A stretch of DNA of 64,000 nt from an uncultured Alphaproteobacteria bacterium. Its GTDB lineage: Bacteria > Pseudomonadota > Alphaproteobacteria > HIMB59 > GCA-002718135. Location: positions 62,001 to 126,000 of the forward strand of contig CACKRO010000003.1 of NCBI GenBank assembly GCA_902602695.1, given 5' to 3'. Positions 26,356-35,169 of this stretch are shown one piece after another; positions within the stretch are counted from its first letter, which is position 1; every line of letters starts with the position of its first letter. The notes beneath the pieces are model-generated. The model did no database searches. It was not told the DNA's origin and worked only from the letters and a program-made list of their open reading frames with translations. Both the position numbers and the translations under genes were made by a program.

Positions 26356-27365
26356 TGGTAAAGCCTTTAATTTTTTTTGACCCTTATCCAAGAACTAAAG
26401 AAATGGTTTTATCATCAAATTTAGAAAAAAAATTAAAAAAAATTTCTAGATTAAAAACTTATTTCGGTAAAAGAGCACCAATAAATATTGTTGAGAGTAT
26501 TTTACCAGATGTAGAAATTCTTGTAGGTCAAACTTCAATGGACAAGAGAAGATTAAAATTATCTAAAAAACTAAAAGCAATTATCAACGTTAAGGGTAAT
26601 TGGGAAAATAATATTGATTATAAAGAAGCATATAAAAAAGGAATATATGTCTTATCTGCAGCTCCTGCTATGGCCCCAGCAGTGGCAGAGGCTTGCATTG
26701 GTTATGCTATTGCACTATCAAGAAATACTTATGCAAATCACAACGATTTTGTTGTTGCTAAAGAAAAATATGGAATTGAAGGAAATAGAAATTCATATAA
26801 TTTATACGATGCAAAAGTAGGTTTTATTGGATTTGGGAATCTAGCTAAATCTCTTATTAAATTGCTTAAACCATTTAATTGTAAAATTTCATCCTATGAT
26901 CCATGGTTAACAAAACAAGAATTTGATAAATTTAATGTCAAAAAGACCAATTTAAACTCAATTTTAAAAAATAATCAATTTATATTTATTTTATCTGGTG
27001 TCACAAAAGATAATATAAATTTTTTAAATAGAACTAAGTTAAAAATGATTAAAAAAGATTCATCAGTTATTTTGATAAGTAGAGCAGAGGTTGTAGATTT
27101 TGAAGCATTTATTGAATTAGCTGAAAAAAAATATTTTAGAGCAGCTATAGATGTTTTTCCAGAAGAGCCTGTTCCATCAGATTCTTCTTTGAGAAAGAAA
27201 AAAAATATTATTTTTAATTCACATTTAGCAGGTGGTATGTATTTTTCTTATATGAAAATTAGAGATATGATGTTTGATGATATATTAAGCATACTTAATA
27301 ATAAAAAACCAAGAAATTTAGAGCATGCAATTCCAGATAAAGCAAAATTGAGAATCGATAAATGA
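26355..27365 (+). CDS. D-isomer-specific 2-hydroxyacid dehydrogenase
   Basis: This 336-residue NAD-dependent dehydrogenase has the nucleotide loop GFIGFGNLA (156-164) and the complete triad Arg243 (ISRAE), Glu271 (PEEP) and His290 (NSHLAGG). It is only distantly similar to the 13834-14769 protein; the substrate loop before the Rossmann domain (APAMAPAVAEA) is different. It sits between a Gfo/Idh/MocA gene and a uronate-isomerase-like gene with overlapping ends, so it probably acts on a sugar-derived 2-hydroxy or 2-keto acid. Glyoxylate or hydroxypyruvate reduction is the usual alternative. Confidence 0.85.
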   Translation: MVKPLIFFDPYPRTKEMVLSSNLEKKLKKISRLKTYFGKRAPINIVESILPDVEILVGQTSMDKRRLKLSKKLKAIINVKGNWENNIDYKEAYKKGIYVLSAAPAMAPAVAEACIGYAIALSRNTYANHNDFVVAKEKYGIEGNRNSYNLYDAKVGFIGFGNLAKSLIKLLKPFNCKISSYDPWLTKQEFDKFNVKKTNLNSILKNNQFIFILSGVTKDNINFLNRTKLKMIKKDSSVILISRAEVVDFEAFIELAEKKYFRAAIDVFPEEPVPSDSSLRKKKNIIFNSHLAGGMYFSYMKIRDMMFDDILSILNNKKPRNLEHAIPDKAKLRIDK

Positions 27366-28570
27366 AAAAAGTAGAAGTTCAAACTATTGTAGAAAATACA
27401 TTAAACAAAATTAAAATTTTAGATATTCATACACATTTATTCCCTCCACAACATGAAAACTATTATTTAAGCGGACTCGTGGATACTTTAAATTATCATT
27501 ATCTAATTGCAGAGTTATTTGTTTCAACAAATATTAATATTGAGAAATTTAAATCACTAGATAAATTACAAAAGGCAGAAATGGTATGGAATGAATTATT
27601 TGATAAAAGAACTCCAGTATCTGAAGCTTGTAAAGGTGTTTTAACAATACTAAAATCACTATCTATTCCGATAAAAGATAAAAATTTTTTACAAATAAAC
27701 GAACTATACTGTGGTTTAAAGTTAACTGATAAAGAAATATTCAAAAAAAGTAACATAGATTCAATAGTCATGACAAATAATCCATTTAATGAAGATGAAT
27801 GGTCAATTTTTTCTTCTAAAGCATGGGATAAAAAAAGATATCGTTCTTCCTTAAGATTGGATAGTCTTATGTTGGAATTTAATAAATCGATTTCAATAGC
27901 TCAAAATTTTAGTAATGAAACTTCAAATAAATCTATTCAAATAATTGATTATTTAGAACTTTGTTTTCAAAAATCTCAACCAATCTATGCTGCAATTTCT
28001 CTAGATACAGAAAAATTTAGAGAAATGCTTAAAAGTGATTTATGGAAAGAAATATTAAAATGGTTATTAAGAAAGAACCTACCATTATCTTTAATGTTGG
28101 GAGTTAAAAGAGGAGTAAATAAGAATTTTGATGAAGCAGGTGATGGGATTGGAAATATTGATTTAAAAGATTTATCTAAACTTTGTAACAATTATCCTGA
28201 AAATAAATTTTTAGTAACTTGTTTATCATTAAATGATCAACATGAGCTAACTGTTTTAGGAAGAAAACATCAAAATTTAAAAATTTTTGGTTTCTGGTGG
28301 TTTATGAATCAACCAAGTATAATTGAACCAATTTTAAAAATGAGAATAGATTTATTAGGTCTTTCCTTTGTCCCTCAACATTCTGATGCTAGAATTACAG
28401 ATCAATTAATATATAAATGGTCTCATTTTAAAGAAATTTTATCTTCAGTAATGATAGAAAATTACGAGCATTTAATAAAAAAAAATTATCCATTAAGTAA
28501 GGAAATTATAAATAGAGACTTAAATAATCTCTTAAGTAACAATGCAAAAAATTTTTTAGGAATTAAATAA
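27362..28570 (+). CDS. uxaC: Glucuronate isomerase-like (UxaC family) amidohydrolase-fold protein
   Basis: This 402-residue protein has the N-terminal HxH metal motif in LDIHTHLFPP (residues 20-29) and FWWFMNQPS near 316-324, as in UxaC-type isomerases. UxaC converts D-glucuronate to D-fructuronate (or galacturonate to tagaturonate). It is shorter and more divergent than E. coli UxaC (470 residues), so the substrate may differ. The following genes encode the UxuB and UxuA steps, which supports a uronate role. It starts in an ATGA overlap with the dehydrogenase and ends four bases before a convergent SDR gene. Confidence 0.7.
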   Translation: MKKVEVQTIVENTLNKIKILDIHTHLFPPQHENYYLSGLVDTLNYHYLIAELFVSTNINIEKFKSLDKLQKAEMVWNELFDKRTPVSEACKGVLTILKSLSIPIKDKNFLQINELYCGLKLTDKEIFKKSNIDSIVMTNNPFNEDEWSIFSSKAWDKKRYRSSLRLDSLMLEFNKSISIAQNFSNETSNKSIQIIDYLELCFQKSQPIYAAISLDTEKFREMLKSDLWKEILKWLLRKNLPLSLMLGVKRGVNKNFDEAGDGIGNIDLKDLSKLCNNYPENKFLVTCLSLNDQHELTVLGRKHQNLKIFGFWWFMNQPSIIEPILKMRIDLLGLSFVPQHSDARITDQLIYKWSHFKEILSSVMIENYEHLIKKNYPLSKEIINRDLNNLLSNNAKNFLGIK

Positions 28571-28574
28571 ATTT

Positions 28575-29327
28575 CTAACTTAAAATTGGGTCTTTAACAG
28601 GAATAATTGGTACTCCACCTGGGGATTGTTCTGTACCAGAAATTTCAATAGTGCTAATATTGCTTCGCCATCTAACACTTAAAGCAAACATTATAGCATC
28701 AGCAATATCTCTTGGTTCGAGAAGGGTAAAACCAGACATAAATTTTTTGGCTTTATTTTTATCTGTAAATGCAGCTTTACCAAAATTTGTTTTAGTTCTT
28801 CCGGGACATATCTCAGAAACTTTTACTCTTGAACCACTAAGTTCAATTCTTAAGCTCTGAGCAATTCTATGTATAGCACCTTTTTGACCACCATAAACAG
28901 TGCTCATTTGTGGGTATAGACCTGCAAGAGACCCCATTAAAACTACATGCCCCTTTCTTCTTTTTATCATTCCTGGAACAATAGTTTTTAAGGTATGAAG
29001 ATAAGACTCCACATTTAATCTTGTAGATAATTCAATATCTTCTCTGGAGGCTTTTAATATACCTTCAGCTCCTCTGCCAATACCTGCATTACAAACTACA
29101 ACATCAACTTTTAGTTTGGTGAGTTTTTTATAAATTTGATCTGTGTCAAAGAGATCAATTTGAATGATTTCAAATTTATGTTTTTTTTTCAATTTCTCTA
29201 ATATTGAGGCGTCTTTATCAAGAGCATAAACTTTTACATTTTCTTTTAAAAATCTTTTAAGTGTTTCTAAGCCAATACCACTTGATGCACCGGTTATAAG
29301 TACACTTTTATATATTTTATTGATCAT
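28575..29327 (-). CDS. Short-chain dehydrogenase/reductase
   Basis: This 250-residue SDR has the cofactor motif TGASSGIG (13-20), NNAG-equivalent CNAGIG near 79-84, and the active-site Ser plus YGGQK (Y-x3-K) near 144-148. The C-terminal TEQSPGG region resembles YdfG/serine-dehydrogenase-like SDRs. It is a lone minus-strand gene between the isomerase-like gene and uxuB, whose start lies 30 bases away in the opposite direction. In this setting it may reduce or oxidise a uronate or deoxyketoacid intermediate; a 2-keto-3-deoxy-fuconate dehydrogenase is one candidate, because that pathway step is otherwise missing. Confidence 0.88.
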   Translation of the reverse strand: MINKIYKSVLITGASSGIGLETLKRFLKENVKVYALDKDASILEKLKKKHKFEIIQIDLFDTDQIYKKLTKLKVDVVVCNAGIGRGAEGILKASREDIELSTRLNVESYLHTLKTIVPGMIKRRKGHVVLMGSLAGLYPQMSTVYGGQKGAIHRIAQSLRIELSGSRVKVSEICPGRTKTNFGKAAFTDKNKAKKFMSGFTLLEPRDIADAIMFALSVRWRSNISTIEISGTEQSPGGVPIIPVKDPILS

Positions 29328-29357
29328 CTTCTTTTTAAGTATATTTTAATTATTAAT

Positions 29358-30794
29358 ATGCAATTAAATAAAAACATAAACAGAAATCTTTTAAAAGAAC
29401 AATCATTTCCAAATTATAATATTAATAATAATCAAAATTGCATACTTCATTTCGGTATTGGTAATTTTCATAGAGCTCATCAAGCACTATATATTCATGA
29501 AATATTAGAAAATAACAAAAACATTTCTATAATTGGGATCAATTTAAGGTCTGAAGAAACAAATAATAAAATGCAAGTACAAGATTACTTGTATTCATTG
29601 GTAAGGATATCAAATAATTACAAGAAAGTTGATATTTTAAATCCAATAAAAAAAATTTTATTTGGCTTAAAACACAAGAATGAAATTAGAAATCTAATTG
29701 TATCTGAAGAAATCAAATTAATTACAATTACTGTTACAGAGAAGGGATATCACTTTGATAAAAATAAAAAATTAAATTTTTCTAATCAAATTATTAATGA
29801 TCTTGAAGATAGAGATTTATCGACTTTGATAGGTCATCTAGGTTTTGGAATAATAGAAAGATATAAAAAAAACAAAAAAAAATTAATTGTTTTAAGTTGT
29901 GATAATTTATCTGAAAATGGAACAATTTTAAAAAATTTAATTAAGCAATTTATAGAAAAAAAATATCCTAATTGTTTAGATTGGTTTGAAAGTCATATTG
30001 AATTTCCATTATCTATGATTGATGGAATTGTACCAAATAATAATAAACAATCTGAATTTTTTAACTTGCCATATAATGATAATGCAATTGTGGTTACTGA
30101 ACCTTATAGAGATTGGTTTATTCAATCAAACAATGATGAGCTAAAAAATATTTTATCAAATAATAAAATAAAATTTGTTGAAGATGTAAAGTTTTATGAA
30201 AATAATAAACTTAAAATACTCAATGCTTCCCACTCAGCATTAGCATACATTGGTCATTTGTGTGGCTACACATATGTTCATGAAGCAATAGAAGATAAAA
30301 ATATTTATAATTTTATTTTAAATTTTTTAGACCAAGAAGTATTACCCACTTTAGAAACTAAAGATGATTTTAATATTAACGAATACAAAATGAAAATATT
30401 AGAAAGATTTAAAAATACTTATATAGAAGATAAATTATTAAGAATTGCAATGGATGGTTCTTTAAAAATACCTATAAGAATACTCGATACCTACAATAAT
30501 AGTAAAGGGGAAACTAAATATATTCAATTTATTATAGCTTCTTGGTTATTCTTCTTATTTCAAATTATAGAAGATAATCAAAATAGACTTGATGATGCAA
30601 ATAAAGAATACTTTTACAGTGTTTACAAAAATAATAAGGATAATTTTTTTGAAGAAATTATTAATAATAAAAATATTTTTAATCTTTCTGTAAGTAAAAG
30701 AGAAGAAATGTTAAAAGCAGTTAAAAAAAAATCTAAATTTAATGAAAGAAAATTCTTTAAAATTATTATTAAAAGAAATAATTTCATAGGATGA
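29358..30794 (+). CDS. uxuB: Mannitol dehydrogenase family protein, probable fructuronate reductase
   Basis: This 478-residue long-chain dehydrogenase has the nucleotide motif HFGIGNFHRAHQA near 32-44, the family block NWFDESH-like CLDWFESHIEFPLSMID near 204-220, and the catalytic lysine region KLKILNASHS near 283-292. The family includes UxuB (fructuronate to mannonate), tagaturonate reductase and mannitol dehydrogenase. UxuA immediately beyond the next gene makes fructuronate reductase the best guess. It is very rich in Asn, Lys and Ile, as are the surrounding genes. The next gene starts in an ATGA overlap. Confidence 0.8.
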   Translation: MQLNKNINRNLLKEQSFPNYNINNNQNCILHFGIGNFHRAHQALYIHEILENNKNISIIGINLRSEETNNKMQVQDYLYSLVRISNNYKKVDILNPIKKILFGLKHKNEIRNLIVSEEIKLITITVTEKGYHFDKNKKLNFSNQIINDLEDRDLSTLIGHLGFGIIERYKKNKKKLIVLSCDNLSENGTILKNLIKQFIEKKYPNCLDWFESHIEFPLSMIDGIVPNNNKQSEFFNLPYNDNAIVVTEPYRDWFIQSNNDELKNILSNNKIKFVEDVKFYENNKLKILNASHSALAYIGHLCGYTYVHEAIEDKNIYNFILNFLDQEVLPTLETKDDFNINEYKMKILERFKNTYIEDKLLRIAMDGSLKIPIRILDTYNNSKGETKYIQFIIASWLFFLFQIIEDNQNRLDDANKEYFYSVYKNNKDNFFEEIINNKNIFNLSVSKREEMLKAVKKKSKFNERKFFKIIIKRNNFIG

Positions 30795-31840
30795 AAATTT
30801 TACCTAACAAAATAAATAAATTTTTTGACAGTATCTTGTCAAAACTATTTGTTCCAAAAAAAGATAGAAATTTACTTATAAAATCACTTTTAGATTCTTC
30901 CATTAGAGGTGTCGATAGTCACGGTATTAGATTATTTTCTCATTATGTAAAATGTATTGAGAATGGAAGAATAAAAGCAAAACCTAAAATGAAACTGATA
31001 AAAAAAAACAGAGGTGTAGCTGTCTATGATGCTGATGATGGCTTAGGGCATGTTGCAGCTTTAAAGGCATCAGCAATAGTATCATCTATGGCAAAGAAGA
31101 ATGGAATTGCTTCAATTGGCATAATAAACTCCTCACACTATGGCGCTGCAGGTGTATATTCTATGGAAATTGCACAAAATGACTGTGTTGGTTTTTCATT
31201 TACACACTCCGATGCATTTGCCATTCCTTACAATGGAAAAAATCCATTTCATGGAACTAACCCTTATTCATTTACAACACCAATAAACAAAAAAGACTTT
31301 ATACATGCAGATTTTTCTTCAACTTCGATAGCCTGGAATAAAGTAATGAGAGCTAGAGCAAATTCTACTAAATTAAATTCTGAGATTGCGCTTGATAAAT
31401 CCGGCAACTATACAACTAACCCTTACAATGCTGTTTCTTTGGCTCCTCTTGGAGGTAAGGAATATGGATATAAGGGTTTTGGATTATCCTCCTCTGTAGA
31501 AATAATGTGTGGACCACTTATAGGAATGGCTCATGGATACCGTTTATTATCAATGATTGGACCAGATTTTAGTACACCAAGAAAATTAGGACACTTCTTA
31601 ATTGCCATTTCATTAGATGCTTTTACTACTAAAAAACAATATTTTAAGGGTATGCAAAACTATATGAGTGATCTAAAAAAACAAAAGTCAAAAAAAAATA
31701 CTAATCCAATATTATATCCAGGCGAAAAAGAAAACATAACTTCTAAGAAAAGATTGAAATCAGGTATTCCAATAGATAAGGAATTAAAAACTGATTTTTT
31801 ATATCTAGCAGATAAATACGAAATAAAAATTAATTTATAG
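30791..31840 (+). CDS. Ldh2/malate-lactate-ureidoglycolate dehydrogenase family oxidoreductase
   Basis: This 349-residue NAD(P)-dependent dehydrogenase belongs to the family with its own non-Rossmann fold. Its hallmarks are RGVDSHGIRLF (about 37-47) with the conserved His, and NSSHYGAAG (about 113-121) with a second His. The family oxidises 2-hydroxy acids: L-malate, L-sulfolactate (ComC), ureidoglycolate or 2,3-diketo-L-gulonate. ComC belongs to this family, so a sulfolactate role is worth testing given ComDE at 11.9 kb, but the immediate neighbours uxuB and uxuA point to sugar acids. It ends 11 bases inside the convergent uxuA. Confidence 0.87.
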   Translation: MKILPNKINKFFDSILSKLFVPKKDRNLLIKSLLDSSIRGVDSHGIRLFSHYVKCIENGRIKAKPKMKLIKKNRGVAVYDADDGLGHVAALKASAIVSSMAKKNGIASIGIINSSHYGAAGVYSMEIAQNDCVGFSFTHSDAFAIPYNGKNPFHGTNPYSFTTPINKKDFIHADFSSTSIAWNKVMRARANSTKLNSEIALDKSGNYTTNPYNAVSLAPLGGKEYGYKGFGLSSSVEIMCGPLIGMAHGYRLLSMIGPDFSTPRKLGHFLIAISLDAFTTKKQYFKGMQNYMSDLKKQKSKKNTNPILYPGEKENITSKKRLKSGIPIDKELKTDFLYLADKYEIKINL

Positions 31841-33017
31841 CTTTTATTACACCTTTAAGTTGGTCCAACCCCTTCATTCTACCTAATAAAGAATACCCAG
31901 GTATGATTGAATTAAATTGGTCATGAAGTATTGTATGCCCATGGTCAGGCCTCATAGGAATTTGTTTAATAGGGTGATTATTATTTTTTCTTTTCTTTTC
32001 CTCTTTTAATATTGCTTTGATAATAGATACCATGTCCAGACTCCCATTAAGATGGTCATCTTCATAAAAATCAAGAGATTTTGGAATATGTCTTATATTT
32101 CTTAAATGAATAAAATTAATATAAGAACCGTATTTTTTAATTATATTTACTAAATTATTTTTTTTGTTAACACCAAGAGAACCTGTACAAAAAGTTAAAC
32201 CAACATTCGTATCTTTTTTTATATTCACTATAAAATTAATATCTTTCTCATTCGAAACAATTCTAGGTAACCCATAAACATTATACGGAGGATCATCTGG
32301 ATGAATATTATAATGGATATTATATTTTTTTATGATTGGATAAATTTCTTCTATAAAATCTTTTAAGTTATTTTGTAAATCACTATGATTCAATTCTTCA
32401 AATTGATCAATTTCATAATTTAAATCTTTTATTGTGTACTTTCTATCATTTGCAGCTAACCCACCAAGTAAAGACAGCTTAAGTTTTTTTAAATCACTAG
32501 AATTCATTTTTTGTAATATTTTTTTTGAATTATATATATCTTTGGATGAATACCTCTTTTTTGCAGTTTTAGATTTCAAAATAAAATTTTCAAATGCACA
32601 GACATGAAGGTGATTATATTTGAGAGCTAAAGCACCATTTGGAAGTCGATGATTTAAATCTGTTCTCACCCAATCAATTAAAGGCATAAAATTATAACAA
32701 ATATTTTTAATATTATTCTTTCCTAAATTTACCAAAGACTCTTTATATTGATCTATGTAATATCTATACTTTCCTGATCTTTTTTTTATATCATTATGAA
32801 CAGGTAGACTTTCAACAACACTCCAAGTTAATTTTTTATTTTTACTAATGTTGAAACTTTCAATAAATTTTTTTCTTTTCTTAATTTCGATTGAGCTCCA
32901 TTTATCACCATATTTTATTTGCGCTAGTGATGATACAATTCCTTCGACTCCAATTTGTCGAATTTGATCTAATTGTGAAGGATCATTATGACCAAACCAT
33001 CTAAATGAATACAGCAT
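31830..33017 (-). CDS. uxuA: Mannonate dehydratase
   Basis: This 395-residue enzyme converts D-mannonate to 2-keto-3-deoxy-D-gluconate. The N-terminal SFRWFGHNDP (4-13) is a strong UxuA signature. Metal-binding residues are visible as NIHPDDPPY near 261-269 and CTGSLG near 298-303, and the late block RPDHGH near 360 is also typical. It is transcribed away from the ribose-type importer and converges on the Ldh2 gene. With the UxaC-like and UxuB proteins it makes a hexuronate route ending in KDG, for which a kinase and aldolase lie at 42.6-44.0 kb. Confidence 0.93.
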   Translation of the reverse strand: MLYSFRWFGHNDPSQLDQIRQIGVEGIVSSLAQIKYGDKWSSIEIKKRKKFIESFNISKNKKLTWSVVESLPVHNDIKKRSGKYRYYIDQYKESLVNLGKNNIKNICYNFMPLIDWVRTDLNHRLPNGALALKYNHLHVCAFENFILKSKTAKKRYSSKDIYNSKKILQKMNSSDLKKLKLSLLGGLAANDRKYTIKDLNYEIDQFEELNHSDLQNNLKDFIEEIYPIIKKYNIHYNIHPDDPPYNVYGLPRIVSNEKDINFIVNIKKDTNVGLTFCTGSLGVNKKNNLVNIIKKYGSYINFIHLRNIRHIPKSLDFYEDDHLNGSLDMVSIIKAILKEEKKRKNNNHPIKQIPMRPDHGHTILHDQFNSIIPGYSLLGRMKGLDQLKGVIKAIN

Positions 33018-33045
33018 GCGACAATAGTATAATTAATATAAAGAT

Positions 33046-33065
33046 AAATAAATAGTTATTTATTT
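33046..33065. promoter_or_regulatory. Inverted repeat in the divergent uxuA / ribose-type importer promoter region
   Basis: Nine-base arms AAATAAATA and TATTTATTT flank a two-base centre. The element lies between the minus-strand uxuA start (33017) and the binding-protein start (33117), where one regulator could control both. In such AT-rich DNA a chance palindrome is possible. Confidence 0.3.
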
Positions 33066-33116
33066 TTAGTTGATTTAATATTAATCTTATCATTAAATAA
33101 ATTTTAAGGAGGAATG

Positions 33117-34145
33117 ATGAAAAAATTTATAACATTAATAGTTTCTTTTTTCGCTTTAATATCATCACCTGTTTTTGCAGGCGGTCATGGTGTTACTAAA
33201 GTAGCTCTAGTTCCAGGTGGCCCGCACCCTTATTTTGCTGCGTGGGAACAAGCTGGATTAGATGCTGTAAAAGATTTTGGATTAGGTAAAGCTGATTACA
33301 GAGTCCCTGCAGAGTGGGATCTTAGTCAACAAAATGAACTAATTGAAAGTTTAGTTGGTCAAGGTTACAACGCAGTTCTTGTGTTCCCTGGTGATGCAGT
33401 TGGAACAAATAAAATTCTAGGTGAACTTGATGATGCTGGTGTACCTACTGCTGCTTTAGCAGGTTGTGTAGAACAGCCAACTCAAGCTAAGTTTTGCTTT
33501 GGAACTGATACAGGTCACTCAGCTTATCTTGGTACTAAAGAATTAATTAAAGCACTTGGTGGAAAAGGTAAAATTGCTCACTTCACTGGCTTCCTAGTTG
33601 ATCCTAATACAACACTAAGAATTAATGCTGTTGAACAAGCTGTTTCAGAAGCAGGTGGCGGAGTTGAAATTATACAAGTAATTGCAGATATTGATGCTTA
33701 CGAACCAGCTGATGAAAAAATCAATGCTTTTATGGCAGCTCAAGGTGGTGAAGTTGATGGTATTGTTACTACAGCATGGGTTCCAGCTGTTGTAGCTGCT
33801 CAAGCTTTAACTAACATGGGTGATAAAAGAATTAAAATGGTTGGAATTGATCATGATGAAGTAGTTTTAAAAGCTATTAAAGATGGTTTTGTACATGGAA
33901 CAATGTTGCAAAATCCATATGGTCAAGGATACATTGGTTCTTATGTAATGGATAAAGTTAGACAAGGCTGTGAATTTAAATCAGATGCACCTTGGAAATC
34001 CACTGCACAAACTGATCAATTTATTGACTCTGGAACAGTATTTGTAGACATCAGTGATGTTGATACTTACGTAATGGCTATGAGAGGAATTTCATTAGAA
34101 ATCCTTGAAACATTTGATAGCACTTACTTAAACTGCCCAAGTTAA
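33117..34145 (+). CDS. Ribose-type (periplasmic-binding family 4) sugar-binding protein
   Basis: ATG codons occur at 33114 and 33117. The strong AAGGAGG at 33106-33112 is better spaced for 33117, giving 342 residues starting MKKFITLIV. The signal peptide is cleaved after VFA near residue 21. The mature protein has the LacI/RbsB-like two-lobe pattern: PYFAAWEQAG, QQNELIESLVGQGYNAVLVFPGD (about 69-91) and DGIVTTAWVPAVVAAQAL. Four cysteines are retained (including CVEQPTQAKFC), possibly a disulfide. It feeds a CUT2 importer whose gene cluster runs straight into L-fucose catabolic genes, so L-fucose or a fucoside is the leading ligand guess. Confidence 0.9.
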   Translation: MKKFITLIVSFFALISSPVFAGGHGVTKVALVPGGPHPYFAAWEQAGLDAVKDFGLGKADYRVPAEWDLSQQNELIESLVGQGYNAVLVFPGDAVGTNKILGELDDAGVPTAALAGCVEQPTQAKFCFGTDTGHSAYLGTKELIKALGGKGKIAHFTGFLVDPNTTLRINAVEQAVSEAGGGVEIIQVIADIDAYEPADEKINAFMAAQGGEVDGIVTTAWVPAVVAAQALTNMGDKRIKMVGIDHDEVVLKAIKDGFVHGTMLQNPYGQGYIGSYVMDKVRQGCEFKSDAPWKSTAQTDQFIDSGTVFVDISDVDTYVMAMRGISLEILETFDSTYLNCPS

Positions 34146-34155
34146 AAAAATTAAT

Positions 34156-34180
34156 AGGGGGCTTAAAGGCCCCCTTTTTT
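34156..34180 (+). terminator. Hairpin with T-tract between binding protein and permease
   Basis: A seven-base-pair stem (AGGGGGC pairing with GCCCCCT) encloses a TTAAAG loop and runs into six T residues. The permease ATG at 34183 is only two bases after the T-tract. The G-rich left arm is the only purine-rich stretch that could act as a ribosome-binding site, so it would be sequestered when folded. Confidence 0.85.
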
Positions 34181-34182
34181 CT

Positions 34183-35169
34183 ATGAATTTCAAAATACCT
34201 AATTTTGTAAAAACAAATCAATTTGGTTTGTTGTGTCTTGTAATTATTTTTATTTGTATTTTTTCATTCTCTACTGATGGTTTTACATCAAGGTTTAATA
34301 TTTATGCATTATCTAGAGTAGTAGCATTAGATATTATGATAGGCCTTGCAATGATGGTTGTCATTTTAACTGGAGGATTAAATTTATCTTTAGGAGCATT
34401 AGGTGTTTCAGCAGCAATGTTTGGAGGTTGGTGCATGGAGAGTATGGGTATACCAATTTCAATTTCAATAATTCTAGTTTTAGCTTTTGGATCATTCTTA
34501 GGTTGGATTAATGGTTTTGTAACTGTGAGAACAGGTGTTCATAGTTTTATAGTGACTTTAGCAACTATGAGTATTTATTTTGGTTTTATGACTCTTCTTA
34601 CAGAAGCAGAAGCATTTAGAAAACTACCTGAAATTTTTACAGATTTTGGAAGTTTAAAACTTTTTAATAAATATATCTCTCCACTTTTAATAATAAGTGT
34701 CTTAACTTGTTTTATTCTTTATTATGTTTTTAAATATACTGATATTGGCAGAAAATTAATTGCAGCTGGAGCAAATCCTGATGCAGCAGAGCTATCAGGT
34801 ATTTCAGTTGATAGAATGTTTATTTATTGCCACATGCTATCTGGATTTTTAGCAGCTTTAGCAGGAATAATGTTAACAGCAAGAATTGGTGCTGCAATTC
34901 CTTCTATGGCAGGTCATTTAGGTTTTGATTGGTTGTTACCAGCATTCTTAGCACCAGTTTTAGGAGGCACACTTTTATCCGGAGGAAAAGTAACAGTTTT
35001 TGGAACTATGCTTGGAGCTATACTTGTTACTTTAATTAATAATGGATTATATCTTATTGATGTTGGAGAATTTTGGGTAAGATTTTTTCTTGGAATGATT
35101 TTATTAGGAGCAGTTTTATTAGACAGAGCTAGAGAATATTTCACAGTTAAAAATTCAATTGTATCATGA
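34183..35169 (+). CDS. ABC sugar transporter permease, RbsC family
   Basis: This 328-residue protein has about eight to ten hydrophobic segments and the RbsC-type signature GGLNLSLGALGVSAAMFGG near 64-82. GFVTVRTGVHSFIVTLATMSIYFG near 110-133 is a second family hallmark, and GAILVTLINNGLYLIDVGEFW near 285-305 closes the core. It is one of two consecutive, dissimilar permeases, so the channel is a heterodimer, unlike the RbsC homodimer. Its start is nearly fused to the preceding hairpin, and the second permease overlaps its stop by ATGA. Confidence 0.92.
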   Translation: MNFKIPNFVKTNQFGLLCLVIIFICIFSFSTDGFTSRFNIYALSRVVALDIMIGLAMMVVILTGGLNLSLGALGVSAAMFGGWCMESMGIPISISIILVLAFGSFLGWINGFVTVRTGVHSFIVTLATMSIYFGFMTLLTEAEAFRKLPEIFTDFGSLKLFNKYISPLLIISVLTCFILYYVFKYTDIGRKLIAAGANPDAAELSGISVDRMFIYCHMLSGFLAALAGIMLTARIGAAIPSMAGHLGFDWLLPAFLAPVLGGTLLSGGKVTVFGTMLGAILVTLINNGLYLIDVGEFWVRFFLGMILLGAVLLDRAREYFTVKNSIVS

